DNA of 64,000 bases from Haladaptatus halobius (GTDB lineage: Archaea > Halobacteriota > Halobacteria > Halobacteriales > Haladaptataceae), in assembly GCF_020618475.1 (NCBI RefSeq), contig NZ_CP085335.1, positions 1,116,001-1,180,000 on the forward strand, written 5' to 3'. Below the pieces are notes generated by a model that saw only the letters and a list, made by a program, of their open reading frames with translations, ran no database searches and was not told where the DNA came from. A program made the position numbers and the translations under genes. Below are positions 55,964 to 64,000 of this stretch, in pieces (the stretch's first letter is position 1; every line of letters starts with the position of its first letter).

Positions 55964-58027
55964 TTAGTTCTCTCGGCGGAGCGCGAGGAGCGCAGCGGCG
56001 AGGAGTGCAACGACGGAGATCGCGACGCCGAATCCGGGCTGACCGTCGGACGAAGTCGTCGTCGTGGTCGTATCGTCACCGGGCGTGGTGGACGTCGTGG
56101 TCGACGGCTCGGACGACGTTGTCGTGGTCGTCGTGGTCGTCGTCGTGGTCTGACCAGCGTTCTGGTCGACAACACCGCTGATTTGCGTGTCGGACTTCAT
56201 GCCCTGCACGAAGACATCGAATTCGGTCGCGTTGTCGTATTCGCTGAAGTCGAACGAGCCCGAGAAGGTTCCGTCCTCACTGACGGTGGCGTCAGCGTTC
56301 TTGTAGAAGATACCCGTGCTCTGTGCGATAAGCGTCAGATCCGTACCAGGTGCGAGATTCGTCTCACCGGAGATATTATCTTCGCCCTGGGGAACCGTCA
56401 TGTCATTCCCGCCGTTCAGGTCGACCTCTTCCTGCTCGACCGTGAACGTGGTCGAGACGGACTGGTCGTCGCTAGCGAGTTCGTATTCTTCTTTGACGGT
56501 GAACTTCGCATTCCATTCACCGAGACCGTCGCCCTCTCCGTCCGCGGTGTTGAGGTCGTCGGTGTCGATAACGGCGTAGAACGTGTTGTTCTTACCGTCT
56601 TTGATGATGCTGAAGTCGTTATCGCTGAGCTTGAGGGAGTCCGCGTTGGTGTTCGACTCCTTGTTGTCACCCGTTTCGGTGACGGTCAGCGTGAAGTTCT
56701 CGTAGTTCGTTGTCGATCCGTCAGCCGTGGTCAGCGCACCGAAGATACCGGATGCTTTGACCTGAACAACCGCCTTGTCACCTAGCGCGACGTTGCTGCG
56801 CTGCGTGAGAACGTTGGTCAGTTCCGTGGCGTTCCCTTCGTTTTCGCTATTACCGGGCTTGATCCAGGTCTGCGCGCTGTCAGTGGAGCGCGGGCCGACC
56901 GTAAGGGACGTGACGTCGTCCGGGTCACTGAGATCCGAAACGTCGCTACGGAGTTCGTAGTCACCCTGGGCAATCGGCTCATCGCCGAGCAAACTACCGT
57001 CCTGGACGACTGCGGTGTCATCCGTTCCAGCACCTGCGCGGACGGAGTCGTTCACGTCAGTTGCGGTGTTGTTGGAGGTACGGTATGTGTTGAAGTACAC
57101 GGTAACTTTGCCGTCGTCATTACCGTCCGTGACCTTGATGTCGTACTGGAAGAAGTCCGTGTCCTCGTTACCAATACGTAGCATACCGGTGTTGCTGTTT
57201 TCGAGGTTCACCGTGATGGCGGCGATGTCTCCGCGCGCGGTGTTAACGTGACTTTCGCCGATGGTGGCCTTCTTGTCACCAGCACTTTCAACGGTGATGT
57301 TGTCGGTGACTTCGACGGCCGAGTCGTTTACCTTGAAGGTGAAGTCGTGGTCACCGGTCTTAACACCAATGAAGTTGGCCGTGACTTCGCTAGAGGATTT
57401 AACGTTCTCGAGGACGACTGAGTCACCCGCGATATGGGCGTTGTAATCAGAGTTGTCGTTGAAGATTTCGAGAACCTTGTCCTGATTGAGATCGTCCGAA
57501 GTCACAGCGACTTTGTAGTTGGATCGATCCGCACCGATGTTGAGCATCGTTTTCGCGTCGTGGCCGTTGTCAACAACTGTGTCGTCTTCGAAGCTCGCTT
57601 CGAAGTTGTGGTTGGTGATTTCAATGATGCCCTGTGATTCGTTCGTACCAGTAACCATCGAGGCACTACCGCCGTTGACATCGAGAACAGTCCCCGAGTC
57701 CGTCGTCAAGACGACCTTTCCGCTTCGGTCGCCCAGACTGAAGGAGACATTGCCATTTTCGAGGCTGTGAACAGCTTTCGGGGCGCTGAGTTCGAGATCG
57801 CCATCGTTGATCTCTTCCACTTCACGAATCTGTACGGAGTCGGTCTCTTCCGAGAGACCGCTTGCGTCAACCGACACTATCCGGCCGCTGTAGTAGGTGC
57901 CAGGGGTGTCCAGAGGCTCATTGGCCGCACCAACTGATCCTGCGAACGCGGTGGCGCCGGCGAATACCGACATAACCATCAGCGCCGTCAGGAGCAGGCT
58001 GCGAACCTTTGCCGTATTTCCTGTCAT
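55964..58027 (-). CDS. csg: S-layer glycoprotein with PGF-CTERM anchor
   Basis: A 687-residue major cell-surface protein. Signal peptide residues 1-34 (LLLTALMVMSVFAGATAFAG) are followed by NEPLDTPGTYYSGRIV, a common start of haloarchaeal S-layer proteins. The ectodomain is highly acidic with many Asn-X-Ser/Thr sites. A Thr-rich linker near the C-terminus (runs of 6-11 Thr) is a probable O-glycosylation zone. The end GQPGFGVAISVVALLAAALL plus basic RREN is a PGF-CTERM signal for archaeosortase cleavage and lipid attachment. It would form the surface lattice. It is monocistronic with about 600 bp upstream. Confidence 0.88.
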   Translation of the reverse strand: MTGNTAKVRSLLLTALMVMSVFAGATAFAGSVGAANEPLDTPGTYYSGRIVSVDASGLSEETDSVQIREVEEINDGDLELSAPKAVHSLENGNVSFSLGDRSGKVVLTTDSGTVLDVNGGSASMVTGTNESQGIIEITNHNFEASFEDDTVVDNGHDAKTMLNIGADRSNYKVAVTSDDLNQDKVLEIFNDNSDYNAHIAGDSVVLENVKSSSEVTANFIGVKTGDHDFTFKVNDSAVEVTDNITVESAGDKKATIGESHVNTARGDIAAITVNLENSNTGMLRIGNEDTDFFQYDIKVTDGNDDGKVTVYFNTYRTSNNTATDVNDSVRAGAGTDDTAVVQDGSLLGDEPIAQGDYELRSDVSDLSDPDDVTSLTVGPRSTDSAQTWIKPGNSENEGNATELTNVLTQRSNVALGDKAVVQVKASGIFGALTTADGSTTNYENFTLTVTETGDNKESNTNADSLKLSDNDFSIIKDGKNNTFYAVIDTDDLNTADGEGDGLGEWNAKFTVKEEYELASDDQSVSTTFTVEQEEVDLNGGNDMTVPQGEDNISGETNLAPGTDLTLIAQSTGIFYKNADATVSEDGTFSGSFDFSEYDNATEFDVFVQGMKSDTQISGVVDQNAGQTTTTTTTTTTTSSEPSTTTSTTPGDDTTTTTTSSDGQPGFGVAISVVALLAAALLALRREN

Positions 58028-58622
58028 GCTTTATCGTTTTGTTTCTAATACGGCGATAATTCCTCTTCACTATCATTCGCCCACTTTGTGTAGCCCGAGC
58101 GATCCGAGCATAGAAGTGGTACTCCGTTTGCCACCATGGGTAGGGGTACAGATTGTAGGTTATCCCTTTATTATAAATGCTTTGTGGTCTGAGAATGGGG
58201 CGATACGCTCTCACACTCCCGTATTCGGCCAATAGAAGGTTCGATGGGGGGTTTTCGAAAATGGCAATATAGCTGACATGAGTCGGCGAACACCGCCCGT
58301 TTCGGGGTGGGAGTAACACCATCAACTGAAGGATTCACAGTTCCATGCTTTAAGTGGCAGCGAATTTCCCTACCAATCGAAGACATGATTTGATTATGAA
58401 ACCTATCGATGACTGAGTGAGTTTCGATAGGACAGCTATTTTTAGTGATTCGAACTACAGATCCCGACGATTCGAGCTAACCGAGAAAATAGAGTATTCG
58501 AGTGACTCGAACTCGTTCGCGTCGGTTTTCTTTTTGCCACGCTTCGCGGTACTTCGTCGCGTTTCGTCGCGCCGGTCTGCGCTTCGTTATGCTTCGCCGC
58601 GCTCGGTCGGACTCGATTACGC
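58028..58622. other. 595-bp upstream region of the S-layer gene with a degenerate tandem repeat
   Basis: No gene. The segment next to 58027 is AT-rich and must hold the S-layer promoter and 5' leader. At about 58530-58622 a degenerate repeat of a CTTCGYCGCG-like unit recurs about eight times and runs up to the stop codon of the VOC gene. Confidence 0.45.
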
Positions 58623-59381
58623 TCAGTCGCGCTCCACGAGTTCTATCTCATGCCCGTCTTGGTCTTTGGTGAAGGCGTAGCGGTCGTCGCAGGAGTCGGG
58701 GTCGCGGTAGTCCTCGGCTTCGCGCTCCATCAACGTCTCCCACTCCTCGTGGAGATCGTCCGCGCGCACCGCGAGGTGGCCCCACGCGTCGCCCAGTTCG
58801 TACGACCGCCCGTCGTAGTTGTACGTGAGCTCGACCGCCATCGCCTCCGGCGCGGCGTCTTCGGGCTTCACGAAGTAGTTGGCGAACGTGTCCGACTCCC
58901 AACGTCCGGTATGCTGGTACTCGAACTTGCGCGTCCAGAAGCCGAGCGCCTCGTCGGCGTCCTCGACGCGAATCATGGTGTGGTCCAAACTCCAGCGCGC
59001 GCCGTGGTCGCGCTCTACAATTTCGATTTCGTGCCCGTCCGGGTCTTTCACGAAGGCGTAGCTCCCGCCGCAGGAGTCGGGGTCGCGGTAGTCCTCTACG
59101 CCCGCGTCCATCAGTTCCTCGTACGCGTCGTACACGTCCTCGACGCGTACGGCGATGTGACCCCACGCGTCGCCCAGTTCGTACGACCGCCCGTCGTGGT
59201 TGTAGGTGAGTTCGAGCACGGCACCTTCGTCGTGAACATCTTCCGGCGCGAGGAAGACGTTGGTGAACGTGTCAGCCTCCCAGCGACCCATCTCCTCGTA
59301 GTCGAGGTGGGTCCGGTACCAGTCGAGCGACTCGTCCAGATCCGCTACTCGCATCATGGTGTGGTCGAGTGTTCCGCTCAT
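58623..59381 (-). CDS. tandem VOC (glyoxalase I-like) protein
   Basis: A 252-residue protein with two vicinal-oxygen-chelate modules, about residues 1-125 and 130-252. Each opens with LDHTMMRV or LDHTMIRV, contains ELTYNHDGRSYELGDAWGH or its twin, and closes with DPDGHEIEIVERD or DQDGHEIELVERD. Metal ligands His and Glu occur in both. Such proteins include lactoylglutathione lyases; haloarchaea lack glutathione, so the thiol or substrate is open. Length and pairing are normal for haloarchaeal GloA-like proteins. Confidence 0.85.
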   Translation of the reverse strand: MSGTLDHTMMRVADLDESLDWYRTHLDYEEMGRWEADTFTNVFLAPEDVHDEGAVLELTYNHDGRSYELGDAWGHIAVRVEDVYDAYEELMDAGVEDYRDPDSCGGSYAFVKDPDGHEIEIVERDHGARWSLDHTMIRVEDADEALGFWTRKFEYQHTGRWESDTFANYFVKPEDAAPEAMAVELTYNYDGRSYELGDAWGHLAVRADDLHEEWETLMEREAEDYRDPDSCDDRYAFTKDQDGHEIELVERD

Positions 59382-59764
59382 GCGTTCGAACCCACCCCCT
59401 CTGGCGAAGTAAGGCTACCGACCGCGGAAAACTCGTTATCGTATCGGTTCCGTCTCCTCGCTTTTCACATCGGGACTCGTTCGTTGGACGAACACTGTGA
59501 CCACCCAGGAATCCGGAGTCGGAATGCAGGCGAGTGACATCCACCCACGATGTCAGTTGTGAATTTTCTCGCTCTGGAACTCGTATATGCCTCCTTGTTC
59601 ACCGAGTCGAGCGGGTAGGGAGACACACGCTCCGTCCGCGTCTCGCTTGCACGGTTGAGAGCTTCGTGTACTAACCGAGGGTGTATCACACGTGGGCGTG
59701 TGCGAGGGAAAAATTGACGCCCTCACGGCCTCCCATAGATTGTGTAGCGTGGACGATTAGGCAC
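59382..59764. other. 383-bp stretch without a gene
   Basis: No supported gene. The first 100 bp upstream of the VOC gene should hold its promoter. The rest is likely degraded sequence next to the insertion-sequence tail. Confidence 0.3.
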
Positions 59765-59970
59765 GAGATGGACTGAATTCACACCTCCGGAGATTGAGAC
59801 CGCTGTGGATTCCGTGTTAATCTGCACGACTTCTCGTTGGATAAAGAATCCCACCCATAAGAAGCAAGGGGTGAGTCACCCTGGACACGGTAGGTGGGGG
59901 TAGCTCACTGACTCCCTTTTATGGAGAATCAAGGAGAAAGCCCCGCCCTTCAGCCCGGGAGATGTCACGA
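59765..59970 (+). mobile_element. 3' tail of a TnpB (IS1341/IS605-type) insertion sequence
   Basis: The plus strand reads RWTEFTPPEIETAVDS, the usual last segment of haloarchaeal TnpB proteins, then degenerates. It ends with the characteristic right end GAGAATCAAGGAGAAAGCCC plus a CCCCGCCC...CCCGGG hairpin and GATGTCAC. The rest of tnpB and any tnpA are absent. In intact elements this region also encodes the guide (omega/re) RNA scaffold, so an RNA remnant may persist here. Confidence 0.65.
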
Positions 59971-60285
59971 AGCGTCTGATGCCGCCACTCCCGGTTCGTC
60001 AAACTCGAGTGCATCAGTGACTGCTTCGGGAAGCGCCGGGCGTGGTGCACCCTCGTGGCGCATTACCCGCTCGGATTTTCGAGTCTCCTCATAGACGGCC
60101 CGTGCGATGGGAACGCCCCGTAGGAAGTTATGTTCATACAGGATCTCAATACCGCGTTCAGTCGGCCCCCAGAACTTCGACGGGAGATCCCGCGTCGACG
60201 CATTCGGTTTGTGAACGTAGACGTCGATGATGCCTGCCTCTTGCAGCGTCTCGAGTTGGTCGAGGATAGCGGCCTCGTTCTTCGG
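59965..60285 (-). pseudogene. C-terminal part of a winged-helix regulator
   Basis: Minus-strand coding sequence of about 105 codons: NEAAILDQLETLQEAGIIDV, then LPSKFWGPTERGIEILYEHN and FLRGVPIARAVYEETRKSER to the stop at 59965. It looks like the recognition part and wing of a haloarchaeal regulator. The 5' part is missing; at about 60285 the sequence turns into an oppositely oriented gene fragment. The frame runs on past the junction without meaning. Confidence 0.55.
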
Positions 60286-60598
60286 GGACGAACGTGATGT
60301 GCTCGCTGCTGCTGCACAACTCGTGGAAGTCACGGATATCGACGACAAGGCGAAAACTGCAGAACTCGATGCGCTCGTCGAACGTGCCGAAAAGGCCGGC
60401 AATGACGTCACCGTTGACGCTCTCACTGACGAACTCGAGGAGCACGAAATCGAAGTTCCTTCATATAGCTGGGTGCATCTGAACGATTTCCGTCTCTTCG
60501 AACTACACTGGCGGTGTTACCCATGGACGACTGTGGATGCGTTACTCGACGCAACAGACGATCTCCCTGGATCGCCAAGACCGAGATGGGAACAATAG
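60286..60598 (+). pseudogene. C-terminal part of an unidentified gene
   Basis: The plus strand reads DERDVLAAAAQLVEVTDIDD, then KAGNDVTVDALTDELEEHEI and WVHLNDFRLFELHWRCYPW to the stop at 60598, with good haloarchaeal codon use. No start is present; the 5' end is cut at about 60285 against the regulator fragment. Family unknown. Confidence 0.5.
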
Positions 60599-60715
60599 GG
60601 AAAGAATCTGAATAGAAGAGTACCGCCATCGACCGAGTAGTCATTCTGGTGACCAAGGGCATCGCAGAAACCGCCCCATTCCTCAGGTGGCATCAGATTT
60701 CGTCTCGCAGTAGCC

Positions 60716-61192
60716 TCACCCCCGGTGAAGCGCACCGCGCAGATCTGGCCAGTGGAACCACCACGCGACGAGCCAGAGCGTAACCGGGCCGAGAGGTAGT
60801 ACCACCAACCCCACCTGCGCGACGCCGAATACGAATCCAAGCGCGAAACTCGCGTGGCTCGCGCCCGCCAACACGAGCAGTCCCGCCGTCACCCGTCTGT
60901 CTTCGAACCGCCCCGCGAACGCACTCGCAAGCGCGAAGAGATAACAGAGAACGCTCACCGGCCACGCGATGAGTCGTCCCGGCAGTCCTGACGTCAAGAC
61001 GAACAGGTAGTCGGGGAGCGTCGTGACGTGCAGCGTCGTTGGGTCGAACAGTCCCCACGGAAAGACCAGCGTCGTCCCGCCGGGCGCGACGAGAATAGTC
61101 CACGGAACGATACCGAGCGCGAGGAGCGCGAGACGACGTCCCGAAAGGGCGAGCGGGGGAGAACGATCCGCGATTCTAGCAGGGCGACTCAC
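60716..61192 (-). CDS. TIGR04206-family membrane protein
   Basis: A 158-residue protein with four to five helices (LALLALGIVPWTILVA; LPGRLIAWPVSVLCYLFALA; VTAGLLVLAGASHASFALGF; GLVVLPLGPVTLWLVAWWFH). It matches the haloarchaeal TIGR04206 family by length and the RLALLALGIVPWTIL start. The start is GTG 61192, overlapping the stop of the DRG gene (GTGA), so it is cotranscribed with that gene. Function unknown. Confidence 0.75.
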   Translation of the reverse strand: MSRPARIADRSPPLALSGRRLALLALGIVPWTILVAPGGTTLVFPWGLFDPTTLHVTTLPDYLFVLTSGLPGRLIAWPVSVLCYLFALASAFAGRFEDRRVTAGLLVLAGASHASFALGFVFGVAQVGLVVLPLGPVTLWLVAWWFHWPDLRGALHRG

Positions 61193-62298
61193 TTTCGGAG
61201 TATCAGCCGAAGCACGTCTTCGTCCGCGAGAACGTGCTCCGTGCCGACCTGCTGTTCGTCGTGTTTCGCGCTCGGGCCGCTGACGCGCGCGAACCGGAAT
61301 CGCTGTTCGAAGTCGCCGCCGATTTTCTCGCAGGCGTCCGCGACGGTGCTCCTCTCGGGGAGGACGAGCGGTTCGTCGTAATCCACGCCGCGTCCCGGCT
61401 TGTCCATGTAGATTCGCATTAGACCGAGTTCCGACCAGATCTTCTCCTTCAGCGCGTCGAGTCCCTTCTCCTCCTCGGCGCTGATGAATACCGCCTCGTC
61501 CGGGTCGATGTCGTGGCCGCGCAACCGTTCGCGGACGGTCTCGGCGTACTCGGGGTCGATGAGGTCGACTTTGTTCACCGCCACCATCGAGGGGATGTAG
61601 ACGCGGTTGTCCATGATACCGTCGATGAGGCGGTCGATGTCCAGTTTCTCGCGCAGGGTCACGTCCGCGTTCACGTACCCGCGCTCGCGGAGCACCTCCT
61701 TGATGACGTTCTCGGATATCTCCTGTTCGACGCTGGAGGTGACCTTGATGCCGCCCATGCCTTTCTTCGAAATCGAGACGCTTGGCGGCTTCTCGTCCAG
61801 CCGAATCTTGTTCTCGTACAGCTCCTTGCTGAGGCGTTCGTACTGGTCGATCTCGAAGACCGAGAGGAGAAATACCGCGAGGTCGGCGGCGCGGACGACC
61901 GACAGCACCTCGCGTCCGCCGCCGCGCCCGTGAGCCGCCCCCTCGATGAGTCCCGGCACGTCGAGTAGTTGGATATTCGCGCCGCGATACTGCAACATCC
62001 CGGGATTCACGTCGAGCGTGGTGAACTCGTACGCGCCGACCTCGCTGTCGGCGGCGGTGAGCGCGTTCAGCAGGGTGGATTTCCCGACGCTCGGAAACCC
62101 GACGAACGCGACCGTCGCATCGCCGGTCTTCTCGACGGCGTAGCCGTGGCCGCCGCCCGCGGAGGACTGGTTCTCCAGCTTCTCTTTCTTCTCCGCGAGC
62201 TTCGCCTTCAGCCGACCGATGTGCGACTCGGTCGATTTGTTGTATGGCGTGTTGGAGATCTCCTCGCGGAGCGCTTCGATTTCCTCCTCCAGTCCCAT
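61189..62298 (-). CDS. drg: DRG-family GTPase (OBG/HflX-like superfamily) with TGS domain
   Basis: A 369-residue GTP-binding protein linked to translation and ribosomes. A coiled N-terminus (EEIEALREEISNTPYNKSTE) is followed by G1 GFPSVGKST, switch TTLDVNPGM, G3 DVPGLIEGAAHGRGGGREVL, G4 NKVDL and a C-terminal TGS domain (MRIYMDKPGRGVDYDEPLVL). ATG 62298 is chosen because MGLEEEIEALREE is the family start; a GTG nine bases upstream is possible. It leads a two-gene operon. Core archaeal gene. Confidence 0.93.
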   Translation of the reverse strand: MGLEEEIEALREEISNTPYNKSTESHIGRLKAKLAEKKEKLENQSSAGGGHGYAVEKTGDATVAFVGFPSVGKSTLLNALTAADSEVGAYEFTTLDVNPGMLQYRGANIQLLDVPGLIEGAAHGRGGGREVLSVVRAADLAVFLLSVFEIDQYERLSKELYENKIRLDEKPPSVSISKKGMGGIKVTSSVEQEISENVIKEVLRERGYVNADVTLREKLDIDRLIDGIMDNRVYIPSMVAVNKVDLIDPEYAETVRERLRGHDIDPDEAVFISAEEEKGLDALKEKIWSELGLMRIYMDKPGRGVDYDEPLVLPERSTVADACEKIGGDFEQRFRFARVSGPSAKHDEQQVGTEHVLADEDVLRLILRK

Positions 62299-62409
62299 TA
62301 TGGACACGTCCGCCGTGACCGCCGAAAAACCTGTTCTTTCGAATCAGGGAATGGCATACATCACTTTCGACACGTTAATAGGTTGCGGCCAGCGAAGCCT
62401 TTACACGTA

Positions 62410-62613
62410 ATGCCGGATCCCGCCCATCTCCGCGATAGCACGCAAATCGTCCTTCACCGCGACGTGCTCAACGGGATTCGGGCCGACCTCGAACGGGAGT
62501 TCGTACTCACCATCGTGCCGTTCGAGGACGAGTACCTCCGCATCATCGGCAGTCCGGTCGAGATCAAGGAAGCGAGCGAGTTCCTCGGACGCCACGGCGT
62601 GAGCCTGCCGTAA
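62410..62613 (+). CDS. VNG_1110C-family small protein upstream of rpl11
   Basis: A 67-residue protein, MPDPAHLRDSTQIVLHRDVL then FVLTIVPFEDEYLRIIGSPV and SEFLGRHGVSLP. It matches the small haloarchaeal family that sits directly before ribosomal protein L11 (as I recall for Halobacterium VNG1110C). It is probably RNA- or ribosome-related by context only. It ends about 85 bp before rpl11. Confidence 0.75.
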   Translation: MPDPAHLRDSTQIVLHRDVLNGIRADLEREFVLTIVPFEDEYLRIIGSPVEIKEASEFLGRHGVSLP

Positions 62614-62653
62614 TCCGGTTTGTCGGTCGAACCGCACTGTACGTTCGGCACGC

Positions 62654-62697
62654 TCGAAAAGAAAATCCTTAAAACTGCGGCGAGATTCCGTTTACCT
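62654..62697 (+). promoter_or_regulatory. rpl11 promoter (BRE/TATA)
   Basis: CGAAAAG (BRE-like) at 62654-62660 and CCTTAAAA (TATA-like) at 62667-62674 lie about 24-31 bp before the ATG of rpl11. Transcription should start at or near the ATG, giving a leaderless or very short-leader mRNA, as is common in haloarchaea. Confidence 0.5.
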
Positions 62698-63174
62698 ATG
62701 GCTGATACAATCGAAGTCCTCGTACCCGGAGGGCAGGCCAACCCCGGCCCGCCGCTCGGACCGGAACTCGGCCCGACTGCGGTGAACGTGCAGGAAGTCG
62801 TCAACGAGATCAACGAGCAGACCGCCGCCTTCGACGGCACGGAAGTTCCCGTCACCGTCACCATCGAGGAGGACGGCAGTTTTGACCTCGAAATTGGTGT
62901 CCCGCCGACCGCGGCGCTCATCAAGGACGAGGCCGGGTTCGACACGGGAAGCGGCGAACCCCAGAAGGATTTCGTCGCCGACCTCTCCATCGACCAAGTG
63001 AAGAAGATCGCGGAACAGAAACGTCCCGACCTCCTCGCCTACGACACGAAGAACGCGGCGAAGGAAGTCGTCGGGACGTGCACCTCGCTCGGCGTCACCA
63101 TCGAGGGGAAGAATCCCCGCGAGTTCAAAGAACAGATCGACGCGGGCGAGTACGACGACGCTCTCGCCGTCTAA
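62698..63174 (+). CDS. rpl11: large ribosomal subunit protein L11 (uL11)
   Basis: A 158-residue ribosomal protein at the GTPase-associated centre. ADTIEVLVPGGQANPGPPLG, PELGPTAVNVQEVVNEINEQ, EVPVTVTIEEDGSFDLEIGV and the rRNA-binding C-terminal domain (KRPDLLAYDTKNAAKEVVGT; CTSLGVTIEGKNPREF) are conserved. ATG 62698 is fixed by homology; the longer upstream frame runs into promoter sequence. Confidence 0.97.
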   Translation: MADTIEVLVPGGQANPGPPLGPELGPTAVNVQEVVNEINEQTAAFDGTEVPVTVTIEEDGSFDLEIGVPPTAALIKDEAGFDTGSGEPQKDFVADLSIDQVKKIAEQKRPDLLAYDTKNAAKEVVGTCTSLGVTIEGKNPREFKEQIDAGEYDDALAV

Positions 63175-63192
63175 TCCGGGTCTCTCCTTTCG

Positions 63193-63912
63193 CTACAACG
63201 TGAGCAACAGTAGTGCGGTGTAGCCCGCCGCACCGAGTGCGAACGCCCAGAAGCGGCTTTCGCGCTCTTCGGGGAGTTCCTCTTTGATGACGTTCAGGAC
63301 GATGCTCCCCGCCAGAAACGCGAATAACGTGTTCACGGCCGGTTCGTTAATGTGCGTCGTGCTACCGACCATCCAACCGACGACGACGGCTGCTGCTAGC
63401 AACCAGCGACCGAATCGGTCGTAGATGTTCTCGTGATGTTCCCGAAGCCCGTAGTCGTTGACGACGAAGTGCAGTCCCATCGCGGCGGCGAAGAACGCGA
63501 GGCTCGCCAGCCCGGTCTCTTCCCGATGGACGAGCAGATAGCCGATGAGCGCGTTGTACGCGGTGAACGAGCCGATGTGAATCCAGAACACCCAGATACC
63601 CATCCCGCCGCGACCCTCGTCGCGTCCGAACGCCCGCGCGAATCGTTCCAGTCCGTAGAACAGCGCGAACCCGATGAGCGCGACGAGATACACGTGGCGT
63701 TCGAGGAATCGGGCCAGAAACACCACCCCTTCGAGAACCGTCTTCCCCTCGCTTAGCTCCGGCAGGATGTGGACAAAGACGTACGCGACCGACGCGCCCC
63801 CAGCCATCGAGAGCCAGTAACTTCGCGGAATCACCTGAAACGACCGCACTCTCCCCGCGAAGACGTGGACGGTGGCGAGCGCGAGCGCCAACACACCCGG
63901 GAGTAGCGTCAT
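63193..63912 (-). CDS. multi-pass membrane protein, ZIP-transporter-like
   Basis: A 239-residue protein with about eight helices. AYVFVHILPELSEGK resembles the HLLPE helix of ZIP metal transporters. LHFVVNDYGLREHHENIYDR carries several His/Asp/Glu at a helix edge, and GSIVLNVIKEELPEERESRF resembles the last ZIP helices. Divalent metal transport is a reasonable guess, not shown. It converges on rpl11 with 18 bp between. Confidence 0.65.
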   Translation of the reverse strand: MTLLPGVLALALATVHVFAGRVRSFQVIPRSYWLSMAGGASVAYVFVHILPELSEGKTVLEGVVFLARFLERHVYLVALIGFALFYGLERFARAFGRDEGRGGMGIWVFWIHIGSFTAYNALIGYLLVHREETGLASLAFFAAAMGLHFVVNDYGLREHHENIYDRFGRWLLAAAVVVGWMVGSTTHINEPAVNTLFAFLAGSIVLNVIKEELPEERESRFWAFALGAAGYTALLLLTL

Positions 63913-64000
63913 TGCTTTCCTGCGTCGATTCGTCGCCGTAACTGAAACCGGTATCGGCCTGCGATGGAGTGCGACGCGGTGACGCCGCGGGACGCGGGAT

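Noticed and set aside
58530..58622. Possible CRISPR array
   Set aside because: The repeat unit is about 10 bp, imperfect and has no spacers; no cas genes are in the window.
58650..59537. A 295-codon plus-strand frame across the VOC gene
   Set aside because: The minus-strand tandem VOC modules explain the sequence; the plus frame is Val/Arg-rich without domains.

Overview
The window is from a halophilic archaeon (class Halobacteria). The signs are acidic proteins, Tat-dependent lipoprotein and oxidoreductase signals, a PGF-CTERM S-layer glycoprotein, the archaeal translation genes dph5, trm5 and the rpl11 neighbourhood, and haloarchaea-only families such as HalOD1, TIGR04206, DUF7124 and DUF7342. 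Gene-dense, GC-rich core segments alternate with AT-richer accessory segments full of broken genes. I cannot name the genus.

Regions: (a) 1-16.5 kb is an eroded accessory region. It holds small membrane proteins, a membrane-tethered winged-helix protein with calcium-binding-type repeats, a CNNM/CorC protein, UspA, a PhyH oxygenase, a methyltransferase, an aldo/keto reductase and a two-gene regulator plus TumE-like module. Between them lie remnants of transposase, sugar transferase, ABC transporter parts, a lipoprotein and a diverged repeat family. (b) 16.6-20.4 kb is one large Toprim primase-helicase gene beside tRNA-Thr(CGT), probably the core of a tRNA-associated element. (c) 20.5-22.3 kb is core (trm5, dph5). 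(d) 22.5-35.6 kb is a decayed integrative/conjugative element: VirB4-like ATPase, TrbL-like and pilin-like membrane proteins, ArdC antirestriction protein, then an Orc1/Cdc6, RecA-like, coiled-coil, PolB cassette, with an acyl-CoA synthetase and a second damaged regulator/TumE-like module as cargo. At least seven genes here carry premature stops, single-base frameshifts, truncation or a lost start. (e) 36-44.7 kb is an intact membrane-bound formate dehydrogenase locus with a divergent HdrA/MvhD-like iron-sulfur protein and a TorD-like chaperone. (f) 44.8-53.4 kb has small membrane proteins, a Dyp-like Tat lipoprotein, a zinc-ribbon operon, DUF7124 with an aldehyde ferredoxin oxidoreductase homologue that lacks the usual cluster cysteines, and an SDR. 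(g) 53.4-60.6 kb has a frameshifted primase, the S-layer gene, a tandem VOC protein, the 3' tail of a TnpB insertion sequence and two 5'-truncated genes joined head to head. (h) 60.7-64 kb is core (TIGR04206, DRG GTPase, rpl11).

The formate dehydrogenase subunits, their chaperone and the Hdr-like protein look like one unit moving electrons from formate to the membrane, possibly also to soluble carriers. The element at 22.5-35.6 kb looks like a former self-replicating conjugative replicon that has lost transfer. Because indels and stops cluster in accessory genes and are absent from core genes, I read them as real decay rather than sequencing error, but only re-sequencing can decide. Family names are from recognition by eye; no database search was run.
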